A DNA stretch of 64,000 nucleotides, taken from Monoplex corrugatus (taxonomy: Eukaryota > Mollusca > Gastropoda > Littorinimorpha > Ranellidae). The stretch covers positions 1,287,288-1,351,287 of the forward strand of contig CM060306.1 in assembly GCA_030674185.1 (NCBI GenBank), read 5' to 3'. Made by a program: the position numbers and the translations under genes. Positions 1 to 11,660 of the stretch are shown here, one piece after another (position 1 is the stretch's first letter; each line of letters starts with the position of its first letter). Under the pieces are notes generated by a model. The model was given only the letters and a program-made list of their open reading frames with translations. It had not been told where the DNA came from and searched no databases.

Positions 1-1230
1 CAAACACTACAACACACCAAGTCGTGTCCCAAGAAGATTTGACAGAATAAAGTCTGATTATTGCATGAAGAGTTTCTGTTCTTGACCTGACTGACCGTTT
101 ACATTGTGCTTGACAATATTCCCCCAGTTTTTCTAGAGTATCTTTTCAGTTTTATTATTTTTCCGTGGAATACACTTTCCTCCAAGAGTTCCCATTATAC
201 GATATATTTCTAGTTCCGTATTCATTTCATGATTTGGATCTCAACAATTTAAATTTTATAACGTTCTTCCGCGGGTCCTAGTGTCAGTTTTATTTTCATT
301 GTTTTCATTTTTTTAGTTCACACCGTTGACTTCCACACTTTACGTCACGATTCCAGGTTTATATCTTCCTACATTTTGTAGATTCACTGTTTTATTTTTC
401 TTACTCTGCTTAATTAAGCAGAGTTTAAGGTTCACCTTCCCATTCTGAAATGCTTCTCACGTAGATCCGTGTCTCATTCTGAAAGTCACAGGCATCATGT
501 AAACAGCCTCAGCCAGGTCTGATAGTCAGGGACGCATGCCGGGAGACACCCCAGATCATGTTCAAGTCACCATATACACCCACAGAGACACGAACGATGG
601 ACGATGATTGGAACAACACTACAGGCAGAACCTCGACTATGACACCTCTTCATTGACGACTATATGCACGTGACCAAAGGTCTGCAACGACGACACACGG
701 GACAGGACGAATGGATGGGACAGTAGGATCTTCACCCTCACATGTTGCAGTTTCAGTATGTACTATGGATCAACTGTTTAAAACTAGTCTGCAAAATGGG
801 GGACAAGATTCGGGTCGACTCCAGTCCAGTGTGCGTCTGTGACAGAAATTGACATCAACCCGTCACATTTATAAATGCAAGCTTCATTATCAAATACCCG
901 TTGTTTATCATAAAGAACATTATAGCATTGAAAATGTGCTGCTTATATTCTGAGTAATAGTAAAGAGTTTACCTGTCAGTTGCTCCCATATCAAACCAAA
1001 TCGTCTTCAGTAATAGAACTATGATTCTAACTGATTCAGAATATTTCCATTTCATCCATTGACACTGATAATATAATCATAAGATCCATTTAACACAGTT
1101 AAGCATGTATGTGTGTATGGCTATATAAACATGAATATGTATCCATATGTATGCTAACAACGCGAGTATGTGAACGACCCAAAGACTAGTGTGTGTACGG
1201 CCTAAAGGTTTCTGGATCAACAACGATCTA
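1..1230. other. Spacer, nothing recognised
   Basis: No open frame, tandem repeat or transposon motif was recognised here. Composition is ordinary AT-rich DNA with scattered stops in all frames. It may hold decayed repeat sequence that cannot be identified by eye. Confidence 0.4.
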
Positions 1231-1234
1231 TACC

Positions 1235-1455
1235 TCTAACCACTGAAGTCTATTGACAGAGACAGCTGGCATTTTACCAAGCTGGACTGAGCACTTCAAC
1301 ACGCTATTAGACAGATAGTTGACAGTACTGGAGGATGCCATTGGAGCATTTCTCCACTCTCCAGTAAAGGAATCTCTGGCAGACCTACCCTCCAGTGCCA
1401 AGGTTACCAAAGCCTTGAGCCAAGCCACTATATACGAGGGTACCAGAAGCCAGTG
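1235..1455 (+). pseudogene. RTE-like LINE fragment, linker before reverse transcriptase
   Basis: One frame reads a WTEHFNTLLDR segment followed by a run ending near SSAKVTKALSQA. This resembles the linker that precedes the reverse transcriptase of RTE-type non-LTR retrotransposons, where a W-x-EHF-x-LLNR motif is common. The fragment has an in-frame stop and is cut off on both sides; an L1-like remnant follows directly. Family assignment is by motif memory only. Confidence 0.45.
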
Positions 1456-1461
1456 GTATTC

Positions 1462-2111
1462 CTACAGATATCTATAGGAATGGGGATAAATATTTCTGGA
1501 CAGCTCACAACAATCTACATTGGAAGACGTTCTAATTAGATAAAAGGCAAGATGGGTGGTTGATAGAAACAGTTTAACTGAGTGTTTTGTGGCCTCCAAA
1601 AACGTAATTCCATTAGTAAACAAATCCCCAAACGCAATCTTTGCAATGGTACTGAAATTCAAGACAGACAAAATTGTCAGAGCCATTAAACATTTTTATG
1701 ATAATTTGTAAAGAAAGTAGACACAAGAGGAAGCTGAGATAGAAGAATTAGTTGCTGAGAACCCTACATTAACAGACCAGGAAAAAAATCTCATTTGAAC
1801 GAAATATCATTTGGATGAAGCTACTTATGCTCTTGGAAATATGAAAAACAAATAAAGGCATGGTACAGATGACTTTACTTCTGAATTGTTAAAGTCTTTT
1901 GGTCACAGTTGGGTACGCTGGTTGTGAGATCACTGAATGATGGATTTCAGAAAGGCGAGCTCTTATCAACACAAAAAAGGTGTTATAATATGTATACTAA
2001 AAATCAATGAACAGAGAGACCTGATAAAAAACAAACAAAAACAAACCCAGACAACAACAAAAGAAAAAAACATTTACACTCTTAAATAGTCTGTAAAATA
2101 GGATCAGCCTG
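1462..2111 (+). pseudogene. L1/Tx1-like LINE remnant, 5' part
   Basis: Degenerate coding sequence in shifting frames gives, in order, AEIEELVAENPTLTDQEK, a stretch with KNK-RHGTDDFTSELLKSFG (the region normally read as NKSPGxDGfxxEFyK), then IICILKINEQRDLIKN. These are the palm entry and the first part of the reverse transcriptase of L1/Tx1-type elements. The last readable residues before the break are KIGSA, at the position of the usual YKI motif. Reading stops where HERO-like copy 1 begins and resumes at 4180. Stops and frame changes show it is long dead. Confidence 0.65.
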
Positions 2112-2272
2112 GTAGAAAGAAACTCTAGGGAGAGCTACACAACAGAAGGTCTTCAGAGAAGTAACCCCCTTTAGACAAGTGTTTCGGCCCTGAACTCCTT
2201 ACACTCTCGGGGGGCCGGGCCACATCCAGGTCATGACTCCTGGATGCCCATCTGCTGTTGTCTATTTTTTTT

Positions 2273-2352
2273 CCCCACCCCGGGGAGCGAACCTGGGCGA
2301 TTCTGTGCTTCAGAACTGCGGTACGCTGTTTTACCAATGTGCTAACGGGGCA
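2273..2352 (-). ncRNA. tRNA-like module in HERO-like copy 1 3' UTR
   Basis: On the minus strand an A-box-like TTAGCACATTGGTAAAA is followed, about 50 nt after its start, by a B-box-like GGTTCGCTCC. The same block is present in the other two copies at 38170 and 45142. It is followed by an A-run. Not a functional tRNA: the D-arm to anticodon spacing is too long and position 33 is not T. Confidence 0.6.
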
Positions 2353-3531
2353 CACATCATCTGTAGGGAATTTAATCCTTATGAAGTTCACTTTGGTTCC
2401 TCTTTGCCCAGATCCAGCTTTAGCTCCTTTCTGCTGCCTCTGCCATCGCTTTAAGGGCTCTAGTCCTCTTCTTCCCAGAAATGGCGAGTTGTTTCATGAG
2501 ATCATAAGCGGAGGTGCCCACAAACCCTCTTGCCCCGACCTCTATGGCGAAGATTTTGACCCGCAGACCTGCTTTCTTCAGGGTGCTGGCAAGACCGGCG
2601 TATTTTTCGGTCTTGTAGATATGTGCTTCTTCCATTCTGCTTTCGTATGGCACAGTGAGTTCTATCAGAATCACTTGTTTCGAGGAGTCAGAGTGGAGAG
2701 CGATGTCTGGTCTCATGCCTGTCTTGCTGATGACATCTGGGTAATTTCTCCACTCTGGGAGGTCTGCTGTACACTCCCAGTCGACTGCTCCATCCAGAAG
2801 ACCCTTTGGCAATGTGCTGGTTGTCATAGCACTTTCGGGCCAGACCTGTTTCCCTCCTGCTTTGTAGAACGTTGTCATAGCAATTGGTGCGTTTGGGGTC
2901 ATGGTTTTTTCGCTAACCACGTCTGTGATCACTTTCAGAACTTGGTTGTGCCTCCATGTATACCTTCCTTGGCTAACGCTACTTTGCAAGAGCTTAGGAC
3001 ATGTTCCACTGTTTGTTTCTTCTGACAGAGCGGACATGCTGGGTCATCTGATTTCCCCCATTTCACTAAGTTTGCATTCGAGGGGAGCAGGTCATATACA
3101 GATCTGAGGAGGAAGCTTATCCTTAAAGGAGCCATGTGCCACATGTCGTTCCAGCTGAGACTTCTTTGGAGTGCACTGTCCCATGTTGTCCATTGCCCCT
3201 GTTGACCTTGCTGGACTGCCTTCTGCACTCTTTTGACATCTTCTTTCTTCAACTCCTGTATGATCATGTCTCTTTTTTCCTTCCTTTTGGCTTTGGACCA
3301 CCACTGCATTTTTGTTGCTCCCAGTCCCTGTCTGTTGGTTTGCGTGTGTCCAATTATTTCTTTGATGCTGAGGTTTCTCTTGGCATTGTTTACAGCCTCT
3401 TGGACTTTCCATTTTTTGCCAGTTCTCAGCTTTGGCTGAACTGATCTCACGATATTGTCCTCCGATTCCTCCAGCATGCTCAACAGTCTTGCTTTTCCAA
3501 CTTTGTATTCCTCCACTATGGATTTGAGAGG

Positions 3532-3709
3532 TAGCTTCAGCATTGCTTGACGACAGTAGAATGCAACATCAGTGAGACCAGGTGGGACACCGAGCCATTT
3601 TCTTGTGTATTTGTTGATTTTAGCTTCAGCATTGCTTGACGACAGTAGAATGCAACATCAGTGAGACCAGGTGGGACACCGAGCCATTTTCTTGTGTATT
3701 TGTTGATTT
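3532..3709. repeat. 89-bp tandem duplication inside HERO-like copy 1
   Basis: The segment beginning TAGCTTCAGCATTGCTTGAC occurs at 3532 and again at 3621, essentially identical over the 89-bp period. Copies 2 and 3 have it once. As 89 is not a multiple of three it shifts the reading frame. Confidence 0.9.
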
Positions 3710-4179
3710 TGGCTTCCATTGCTTCCATTGTGCTGGTGCAAATGTCATAGATTAGCAGTGGCCACAGCAGCTTTGGTATCAGCATGAACTGTAGACACCA
3801 GACTTTGTATTTGCCTGGCAGTCCGCAGTTATCTATTTTCTTCAGGCCTTCTTCTGCTGTTTGCTTGGTTTCACATCCCCTTTGTGTGTCTTTCAGGGAG
3901 TCATCATACCATCTTCCGAGACTTTTTACTGGCTCTTCTGTGACAGTGGGGATGGCTTGGTTGGCTACCATGAATTTGACTGAATCAGCCACTTTTCCTT
4001 TTCGCAGTGAGAGACTTCGGGATTTCTTTGGTTTGAACCTCATTCTTGAAGAGGCCACCAGCTCATCCAGCTGCTTTAAGATTTGGTGTGTCTCTTCCTC
4101 ATCCGTGGACAAGACTGTTGTGTCATCCATGAACGCTTTCAGAGGAGGCATCTGGTATCCATCTCCCAGATTCCTGTAT

Positions 4180-5645
4180 AGTTAGTGAGTAAAACCGTTC
4201 TTCACCCTTAACAGATGAGGATCAGACTGGGTTTATTTCAGGTACACGTATTAGTGACAATAATTGTCCTGTATATGTTTTGGCAGTTAAATCAACAGCA
4301 AAAAAATTACCTCTATTACTGTTATGTTTAGACTTTGAAGAAACACTTGATTCAATAGATCGGAATACCATGTTTAAAGTGTTAAATGTTTCTGGATTTG
4401 GACCAGACGTCTGCTGACAGACTTCTATATTTTACAAAAGTATGAAGTCAGTCATAGCAGTTAATGGTAAAGTGTCTTATTGGTTCCCTATCCAGAGAGG
4501 ATATAGGCAAGGTGACCCATTGTCACAGTATATCTTTAAGGTGTAGAAATTCTAGCATCAATGACCAAAAAAACCAAAACTTTTAAAGACTTTTGATACA
4601 ACAAACTGAGCACAAAATTTCACAACATGTCGACGAAACTGAAATTATTCTACACGGCAACAAAAGATTATTTGAGGAAGAGCCCAAAACACTTGATTTC
4701 TGCAGCAGAAAATCCAGATTTCTTTTAAACACAAGAAAATCCAGTGTTGAGTGGTTTGGCAGTAGATGTACAGTAACTCGCCAGTAAAGTACATGGATCA
4801 TTCACATGTGGAATGGAGCCCACCTAAGTTTAAAATACTAAGGATAAAGCTCAGAAATGATATGAAAATATGTGTGATAATAAATCATCAAGACTAGTTT
4901 AAAGAACTCGAGGCATCATACGGAAGGCGATTAAAGATGATTAAAAAAAGACTAACCCCCCGTCTTGGCAGGGTTGCTTTGTAAAATTTTTCATTTTATC
5001 CAAAATCATTCACTTGTGAATTTTGCTTCCAAATCCACTAGATGATCTATTAGGTTCTTTGCAAAAATCAGTATATAAATTTGCGAGGAATATAAAAAAG
5101 ACAACAAAACATACATACATTCATGTACAAACAAACAAACAAAAAACAAACAAAATAAAACAAACAAACAAAACAAAACAATAGAACAACACGCATTAAG
5201 TGTGTTTTGGATGATGGCTTTGGAATACCTGACGAAAGTAAATAATGAAACGTATTAGAACTGACTTAGACAAAAGAGTCTACAAAACACCAATCACAAA
5301 TGGAAAAGTGTATTCACAGCTTTATATAACTGAATTACCTTGTTAAAAATGTATGTTCCAGTCTCTGAATACACAGCTTGCTAAAGCAAAATTATTTTGG
5401 AAAAATATGTCCTGCTAGCATACAATGCGTTTGGCAACAATTTGCAGCCAAAATCATGTGAAGAGTTTCTTGCAGAACGAATATTTTGTAAAGAAAATAT
5501 AAACATAAACACAAGGTTCTATTTTGGATGAAAAAGGAGGCATGTTTTGTCGAGAATGTTGTAAATCTATGTCAGGCCTATTGCGGTTTATCACTTCTCA
5601 TTATAATGAACATCCAGAAGATTAACACTGTAGACAAATTCTGCT
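4180..5645 (+). pseudogene. L1/Tx1-like LINE remnant, 3' part
   Basis: Continuation of the 1462-2111 remnant. Readable motifs in order: DEDQTGFISGTRISDN, LLLCLDFEETLDSIDRNTMF, RGYRQGDPLSQYIF, EHKISQHVDETEIIL (where YADD should be), FKILRIKLRNDMKI, TPRLGRVAL and a terminal FLAERIFCKENI-like stretch. These follow the order of L1/Tx1 reverse transcriptase and its C-terminal region. The catalytic box is HVDE, so the second active-site aspartate is lost, and there are many stops and frameshifts. The 5000-5200 part is A-rich with AAAC repeats. Only a few codons are missing across the HERO-like insertion. Confidence 0.7.
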
Positions 5646-5649
5646 AACT

Positions 5650-6290
5650 GGGCAGTGCAATGACAAATAATGGTTCTTCCGATGTTGATGTGGTGCTGCT
5701 CATCTCCAAGGCAGTCTCTGCCTTTGAAAGTTGTTCAAGTGGTGCAAGCCCACGGCATCAGGCCCTCCACATATATTGTTGTGCACAAAGCAGTAGTTTT
5801 GTGTGCCCTTCTGTACTGCTGTGCACAAGACGTGGACGATCTATTGACGTCACAGTCAACAGTTGGAACAGGTCCACCAAAGATATCTGTGCAAGATGTG
5901 CAACACCACGTGACAAGTTCAAAAGTCCATCCTTCAAGATCTGAAGAAGTGTGGCTTGCTAAGCACAGAGTTTCTGACCATCAAGTGCCAGCTTTGTTGG
6001 ACAGGACACGTCCATACGGAATCAACGCATCCTATCGATGATCATGATCTGCGGCATCAACACCACCACTTGGGAAGACATTGCCCAGAACAAGCTGGCA
6101 ACAGCAGTGCACCAGAGCACGATGACATTTGAACAAATACTGTTCAACAGAGGAGGTACTGATGAAAACAGAACCTCAGGCCACAGGACTCCTTCCCCAC
6201 AGCACCTGTTCCTTCAGAATATGTCTGGTATCCCACATGAAGACCCATGCTATGTGATAAGAGACTAGTATGCCAACTTATATATCAGAT
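5650..6290 (+). pseudogene. RTE-like LINE C-terminal fragment
   Basis: Two frames alternate: AVVLCALLYCCAQ, then LEQVHQRYLCKMCNTT and LTIKCQLCWTGHV. This matches the RTE-type C-terminal pattern of KAVVLxxLLYG, LExFHxRCLRxI and KxQLRWxGHVxRM. Stops and at least one frameshift mark it as dead. Homologous to the minus-strand piece at 26110-26400. Confidence 0.6.
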
Positions 6291-6394
6291 GCCTTAGGTA
6301 GGCCTGCTAGCATTCCTTTTTCATTTGCCTGTTCTAAAAAAAACAACAACAAAAAAGAAAGAAAGAAAGAAACACATCAGCAATGGGTAAAACC

Positions 6395-6399
6395 ACGTG

Positions 6400-6431
<32 letters not shown>

Positions 6432-6445
6432 TGTATGTATGAGTA
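6395..6445. repeat. (ATGT)n microsatellite
   Basis: About 45 bp of tandem TATG units following an A-rich AAAG stretch at 6338-6372. Confidence 0.9.
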
Positions 6446-6561
6446 TGTATGGTAGTAACATGACCGTGGTATTTTTAACCATGTATATGTATTGTTTATG
6501 TTTTGCAGTGAATGTGTATATATGTATATATTTGAATGTCTGAGCGCTGAGTGTTTGAAGG

Positions 6562-6985
6562 AAGCACACCTGATGGTCGTGTTAGCCAGGTGGGTAAATG
6601 CTGGACTTCCAGTTAGATGGTCCTGGGACTGATCCAGCTAGACAGGTCTGTCTGGTGGCTGAACAGTGGATCATTTTCTGATTTCTGAACTGAACTCGTG
6701 TGAAAAACTGCCAGTGCAGAAACTACCTTCATGTGTATACTTTTGCAAAATGTCAACTATGCAGGTTAAAGATCATGTAAATCATGCCAGATGTTGGCTT
6801 ATGGCAATATGAAAACACTCATCAAGCACGTCCGTTTGTGGGTGTACATTTGCAGAACAGCAAATCTGCATGTTAAAGACCCTGTAATTCATGTCAGTCG
6901 CTTGTTTATGTAAACATAAAAACACCCAGCATGCACGTCCACCATAGACAGAGTATGCAGACTGTGCAGCATCTTATCACCTACA
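6562..6985 (+). mobile_element. tRNA-derived SINE, gastropod type
   Basis: The head reads TGTTAGCCAGGTGGGTAA (A-box-like) and then a degenerate B-box GGGACTGATCC. The body includes GTTAAAGACCCTGTAATTCA, CATGTCAG and CCCAGCATGCACGTCCACC. I recognise this body as a SINE common in snail genomes. It shares its 3' part with the copy at 50377-50665. The ACAGAGTATGCAGACTG block near 6950 marks the tail. Confidence 0.6.
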
Positions 6986-7169
6986 CATACATACATGCTT
7001 CCAAAGAATCAGAACACTCAAAAATAAACATACAAAACAAACCAAACAAAGAATTGAAAATAAAGTAAAAATGGAGAAAAATTATTAAAAAAGAAAAAAA
7101 AAAGGAAAAAGAAATAACCGCATTAGAAATACCTTTTTTCATTTTTCTGTTATTACTGATAGTTGAAGG

Positions 7170-7375
<206 letters not shown>

Positions 7376-7720
7376 CGCGAGCACGCATGCATGCACAATG
7401 TTGTGTAAACATGTTTCCATCACAAAATATCAACCAGTAATCGCTCTTCTTGTAAAAACACATAGCAACAAACTTCGCTCTAATTCTCTGTGCTTTCTGC
7501 CCAAGAGTCAGAACCACCGCCTGAAGATTATGAAGAAGCTTGTTAGGTTGCCTCCCTTGCACAAGACGAGCAGTAATAGGGCCAGCGTGGAGAAGATCAA
7601 AGCTGTTACGACAACACTTGTCTTTTGTTGCTTGTAGCTGATGTGTCTGTGTTCCCCGTTTGTGTTGCTTTATCTCCCTTTGTTAAAAAGCGAGATTGCT
7701 TCATATCAACTGGAGAAGGT

Positions 7721-7880
<160 letters not shown>

Positions 7881-8127
7881 TGTGATAAAAATGTTAGAAA
7901 TATTTTCTCAGCTGTTTCTGGATGGATATTTACCAAACCTTGGTGAAAGATGTGGACCGTTGAAGGTCAAGCAGGTGAGGTCAAGGTCACATGATTAAAA
8001 AACAAATTGCCAAAAGCATGTTGTTTGATAAGGTGTATAAACAGCACTTTTTCAAGAACTGAAATTGTTAATGTCTGTTTCCACTTTGTTGTAATCTAAG
8101 ATTTCCTTTGCTTCACATCACTTTAAA

Positions 8128-8720
8128 TTCATCAGATAAAAGTTGAATGCCAAGAAAACCAAAATTGTACACATTGGCCTGGGACTAGCCAAATCCACTT
8201 ACATAGGTCAAGACAAAGTGGAAGAAGTCCACCAGTTCAAATATTTAGGATTGATCAAATCAAACGATGCAGATTGTTCCACCGCCATCAACACCAGAAC
8301 TGACATGGCAAAGAAACAGAGAGTAGACCTCATGAACATCTAGAAATACAGAACAGCAGACACAAAACTAAAAATGAGAATAATGAAATGTCTGGTCTGG
8401 ACCATCATGACATAAGGAGCTGAAGGATAGACCTTCAAAAAGAAAAACATAAAGAAAATAAATTCAACTAAAATGTGGTTCTACAGACGTCTCTTAAGGG
8501 TGAGTAGAACAGAGAAGAGAAGTGACAAGAGCATAGTCGACGAACTGAAAATCTGCAGAAAACTTGTAAAGGTCATTCTTAAGAAGAAATGGACTTTCTA
8601 TGGACACGTGTGCAGAAAAAAAGCACTCTCATGAAAGATTTCATTCAGGGAAAAGGAACCAGAAAATAAAAACCACAAAAATAAAAGCAGATCGCGTATT
8701 TGATACAACCAGACAAGACA
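8128..8720 (+). pseudogene. LINE C-terminal fragment (family W)
   Basis: Frames read AKKTKIVHIGLGLA, VEEVHQFKYLGLIKSNDADC and MWFYRRLLRVSRTEKRSDKS, then IVDELKICRKL and KKKWTFYGHV. This is the post-catalytic region of an endonuclease-type LINE reverse transcriptase (FKYLG, MWFYRRLLR, YxGH motifs). Several stops interrupt it. The tail is A-rich and fades near 8720. The same family recurs at 44088-44459 and 61180-61529. Confidence 0.65.
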
Positions 8721-9189
8721 GGCGTCCTTGTCAAGCATAAACATAAGATCACAAACGAAAAAAACACCAAATACAAAACTTAGAAGAAAAACGCTTTCTG
8801 CTGCTTCCTCCAATGGGAGAAAAGGACTAAAATGAAATCATAATTTGTTTGTGAGTAATGGTGAGAACTTGGAAGAGAAGGAAATATGATGTCGGAGGGG
8901 AACACGTATGTATATCTACACTCATCATACACATGGATATACATACATCCCCACATAAATATGAAAATAAGAGAAAATATTAGCATATGATTGACTGAAT
9001 GGAAAAATAATTAAATGCCTAGTTCAACGAATCCAGTCTGATCCTGGAATAGTAAGAAAAACATCTTAAACCAACAACCAAGGGACTGAAGGGAAAACCA
9101 GAGTCCCGGAGGAAAAAACAAACAAACAAACAAACAAAATACCTTAGTCAGACGTGGCTGGGTCCATCTTGTGAAACGAGAATTAAAAC
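8721..9189. other. A-rich spacer, nothing firm
   Basis: A-rich DNA with a short AAAC run at 9116-9140. No coding or repeat structure is clear, though the end nearest 9190 could be decayed Penelope-like 3' sequence. Confidence 0.35.
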
Positions 9190-9771
9190 AGATTAGAAAA
9201 TATACGTAAAGCCATATGTGCAGCTACAAAGCCAAGACCTCATTGAGATTGGAAATGATGATAATATGGACATGTCCTGCATTTAGGTTGTTACATGGAG
9301 AGGTTCCTGGAGGTTTTATGGCTGGTTTTCTGAGACGTGGACGTCCAGCAAGTCATGGAAGTATGTATCTCTTTTGTAGACAATTGAAGGTAGTCAGTCA
9401 AAGATTTTAGCTACAGTAGGACTGGATCATCTGTGGCAGCTTTAGGCTCAGAATGGAGGGCATTTGACTGACAGACAGAGTTGACTTTTTTACGGGCTTC
9501 ATAGATGATACTGAGTGGGTAATGTCTACGAAAGAATCTGGTCTGTTCATCAGCTTTGCCATGGAAGTCATCATCATCTGAGCAGAGGCGTCATAGTTGC
9601 AAGAGCTGAGAATAGGGAATGCTGTTTTTGGTGTTGGAAATGTGGGATGATTGATAATCCAGACAGGAATGTGAGTCTCTTAATTTTAGTGACTTTAGTA
9701 ACCAGTTTTTGAGAAGGAAGTGAAATTTCAATATCTAGAAAGCACACAGATCTATTAAAAAATTCATACAT
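9190..9771 (-). pseudogene. Penelope-like retroelement, C-terminal part
   Basis: Minus-strand reading gives EFFNRSVCFLDIEIS directly after the insertion, then YSQLLQL and LCSDDDDFHGKADE, FFRRHYPLSIIYEARKKV, and further on PKCRTCPYYHHF. These correspond to the FLDxxI, PYSQxLRLRRICSxDxDF and CxxCP motifs that follow the reverse transcriptase of Penelope-like elements. Stops and a frameshift near 9590 show decay. This is the downstream half of the element whose reverse transcriptase lies at 11252-11660. Confidence 0.7.
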
Positions 9772-11251
9772 TGTCACGACCGGATCAACTGGTGTGACAG
9801 GATAATAAAAAAAGAATGAATAAGATTCAGTATGGTAAGGCAATGTTGCAGATTGGCGAGATAAGGAAGGAAGAATTTCTGTTTTTTCACGTGAGGAGCA
9901 TTTTGTGTTAGGGAGGCAGTTTTCGTGTAAAAAGCAGTTTTCATGTGGACTGTGGTCTTCACATTGTGAACGAAGGGACGTTTCGTTGAGGTTTGTACAT
10001 GAACAGAGTTTGGAAAAAAATGTAGTATTGTCCGTATGTTCAAGTTTGTGCCACTTCAGTATCAGCTATCCTTGCAGGAGTGTAGAGGAAGTCATCTCTG
10101 TCTCAGACAAAAGCAGTGCAATGTTATCATCAAGTACAATGTCTTACAACATTACTGTCAGTGCATCCACGTCAACTGTTGCACCTCAGATCAAAGAGAT
10201 ATCTCAACATCCCCAGAAGGTGTGGAATGGAGATGCTTTAGTGTGTAGCTTCGTCATGTAGTCCCAGCTCTGTCGTCATCATTGTCGTATACCTTTTGGG
10301 TATTATGAAGATTGCCTCATTTCTCCTTTCCTAGTCGTCTATGTTGCTGTGAGGCGCTCCGACTGCCGTTCGTTGGCGGAACCCCTGTAAGACTGCCATA
10401 TGTCGGCGGAACCCCTGTGCGACTGCCATATGTCGGCGGAACCTCTGTGCGACTGACATTCACTGGCGGAACACCTGTGCGACTGCCATATGTCGGCGAA
10501 ACCCCTGTGCGACTGACATTGTTGGCAGAACCCCTGTGCGATTGACATTTGTCAGTGGAACCCCTGTGAGACTGACATTTGTCAGTGGAACCCCTGTGAG
10601 ACTGACATTTGTCAGTGGAACCCCTGTGTGACTGCCATTTTTCAGTGGAGCCCCTGTAAGACTGCCATTTGTCAGTGGAACCCCTATAAGACTGATACAT
10701 ATCAGTGGAGCCCCTGTGAGATTGCCATTTGTCAGTGGAGCCCCTGCGCGACAGCTATTTGTCAGCTGAACCCCTGTGCGACTGACATTCGTTGGTGGAA
10801 CTCCTGTGCGACTGCCGTTCGTCAGTTGAACTCCTGTGAGACTGCCGTTCGTCGATGGACCCTGTGTGACTGACATTGATTGGCGGAAACCCTGAGGGCC
10901 TACCTTTCGTTGGCGGAACCTCTGCAGACCAACTCTTCCTCCGTGGATCTCCTGCAGGCCAGCCATCCCGCAACTCGTGATGTTCAGCGTCGGCAGTGGT
11001 AATTCCATAAGACATTTCTAAATTATGGACAGTGCAGGTCAGCTGATATGAACTAGTGGCTGTGATTGTTGTGGATATGGACTTATAATGGGGAAATATT
11101 GTAATGTTGTGTGAGTGAGAACGTGCACGTGTATGTTAATAAAGAAATGTGTGTGGAAGTTTGAGCTTTAAGTGTTGTGTTGTTGTATGAATGTAAGTAG
11201 GTCTGTCTCTCTGTCTATCATTCTATAGTTCAGGCCCTAACTAGCCTAACA
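9772..11251. mobile_element. 1,480-bp TG...CA insertion, solo-LTR-like
   Basis: The segment begins TGTCACGACCGG and ends GCCTAACA. It is flanked by TACAT (9767-9771) and TACGT (11252-11256), a near-perfect 5-bp target duplication. Without it, the flanking Penelope-like frame is continuous. An AATAAA sits at 11138-11143, about 110 bp from the right end, where a plus-strand LTR would carry its polyadenylation signal. No internal protein domains were found. It carries a 30-bp minisatellite. Solo LTR is the best reading; another non-coding insertion is possible because no second LTR copy is in the window. Confidence 0.55.
10352..10975. repeat. 30-bp minisatellite, about 20 units
   Basis: Units of the form GACTGCCATATGTCGGCGG followed by AACCCCTGTGC repeat with few length changes. 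Because 30 is a multiple of three, several frames on both strands stay open as 10-residue repeats (for example CQSHRGSTDK). I see no start context or splice signals that would make this coding. Units degenerate at both edges. Confidence 0.9.
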
Positions 11252-11660
11252 TACGTCAACCTGATGGATGGATGAAAAGTGTGAACGCAGTGAATGCATT
11301 CTAAGAATTGGGGGTCATGATGGAGGGATGTCACACCAATGACATCATTAATGCATCTTTTGTACATTTCAGGTTTGGGTTTCTTGTATTATTGTATGAT
11401 TTGTTGTTCCAAGAATCCATTGAACACACAGGCATAGCTGGGGCTCATTTTTGTACCCATTACGAGTCTGATTTATAAAATATCTCCTTTCTAAATGAAA
11501 ATATATTCAAGGTCAAGACTAGTTCTGCAATTCGGATGAGGGTTGATGCAGACAATGTCTGATCAGGTCGTTTTTCTAGAAAAATGTTGGAGAGCTTTTA
11601 ATCCATCAGACTGGGGCATACTTGTGTATAGAGAGGTGACATCTAAAGTGAACAAGTATT
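11252..11660 (-). pseudogene. Penelope-like retroelement, reverse transcriptase part
   Basis: One minus-strand frame reads LDVTSLYTSMPQSDGLKAL, then VMGTKMSPSYACVFNGFLE, then MYKRCINDVIG and FHPSIRLTY. DVTSLYT, AMGTKMxPxYA and YIDD are the characteristic motif order of Penelope-like reverse transcriptases. Here the YIDD box reads CIND, so one catalytic aspartate is lost, and there are four in-frame stops. FHPSIRLTY continues in frame into EFFNRSVCFLDIEIS at 9771 once the 1,480-bp insertion is discounted. Confidence 0.75.

Larger units (their letters stand above)
2112..4173 (-). mobile_element. HERO-like (R2-superfamily) retrotransposon copy 1, 5'-truncated
   Basis: This minus-strand copy matches the 3' part of the full-length element at 44975-48708. 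It keeps the FMDD catalytic box (near 4125), the CPLCQKKQTVEHVLSSC zinc knuckle (near 3030), the RPDIALHSD and IELTVPYE endonuclease motifs, and the 3' UTR with a tRNA-like module. The 5' end is lost near 4173, inside the reverse transcriptase. Coding is broken by an 89-bp tandem duplication (3532-3709) and by indels near 3245 and 2950, so it reads as several overlapping frames. It lies inside an L1/Tx1-like remnant and is therefore younger than it. Target-primed reverse transcription commonly leaves such 5' truncations; the HERO-like clade name is inference. Confidence 0.85.

Noticed and set aside
2273..2352. A genuine tRNA gene
   Set aside because: Spacing from A to B box is about seven bases too long, the loop position before the anticodon is not T, the acceptor stem is poor, and it occurs only in element 3' UTRs.
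2258..3025. 255-codon plus-strand frame with many Cys and Phe
   Set aside because: Antisense shadow of HERO-like copy 1; the same shadow appears opposite copies 2 and 3.
10078..10258. Possible exon with Ig-like reading (ends WNGDALVCSF) after a CCTTGCAG acceptor
   Set aside because: It lies inside the 1,480-bp LTR-like insertion, ends in a stop and has no partner exon. The resemblance to an Ig domain start is short.
10317..11015. Open frames of 127-182 codons on the minus strand encoding 10-residue repeats
   Set aside because: They follow from a 30-bp repeat period. Several frames on both strands are open at once and no start or splice context supports coding.
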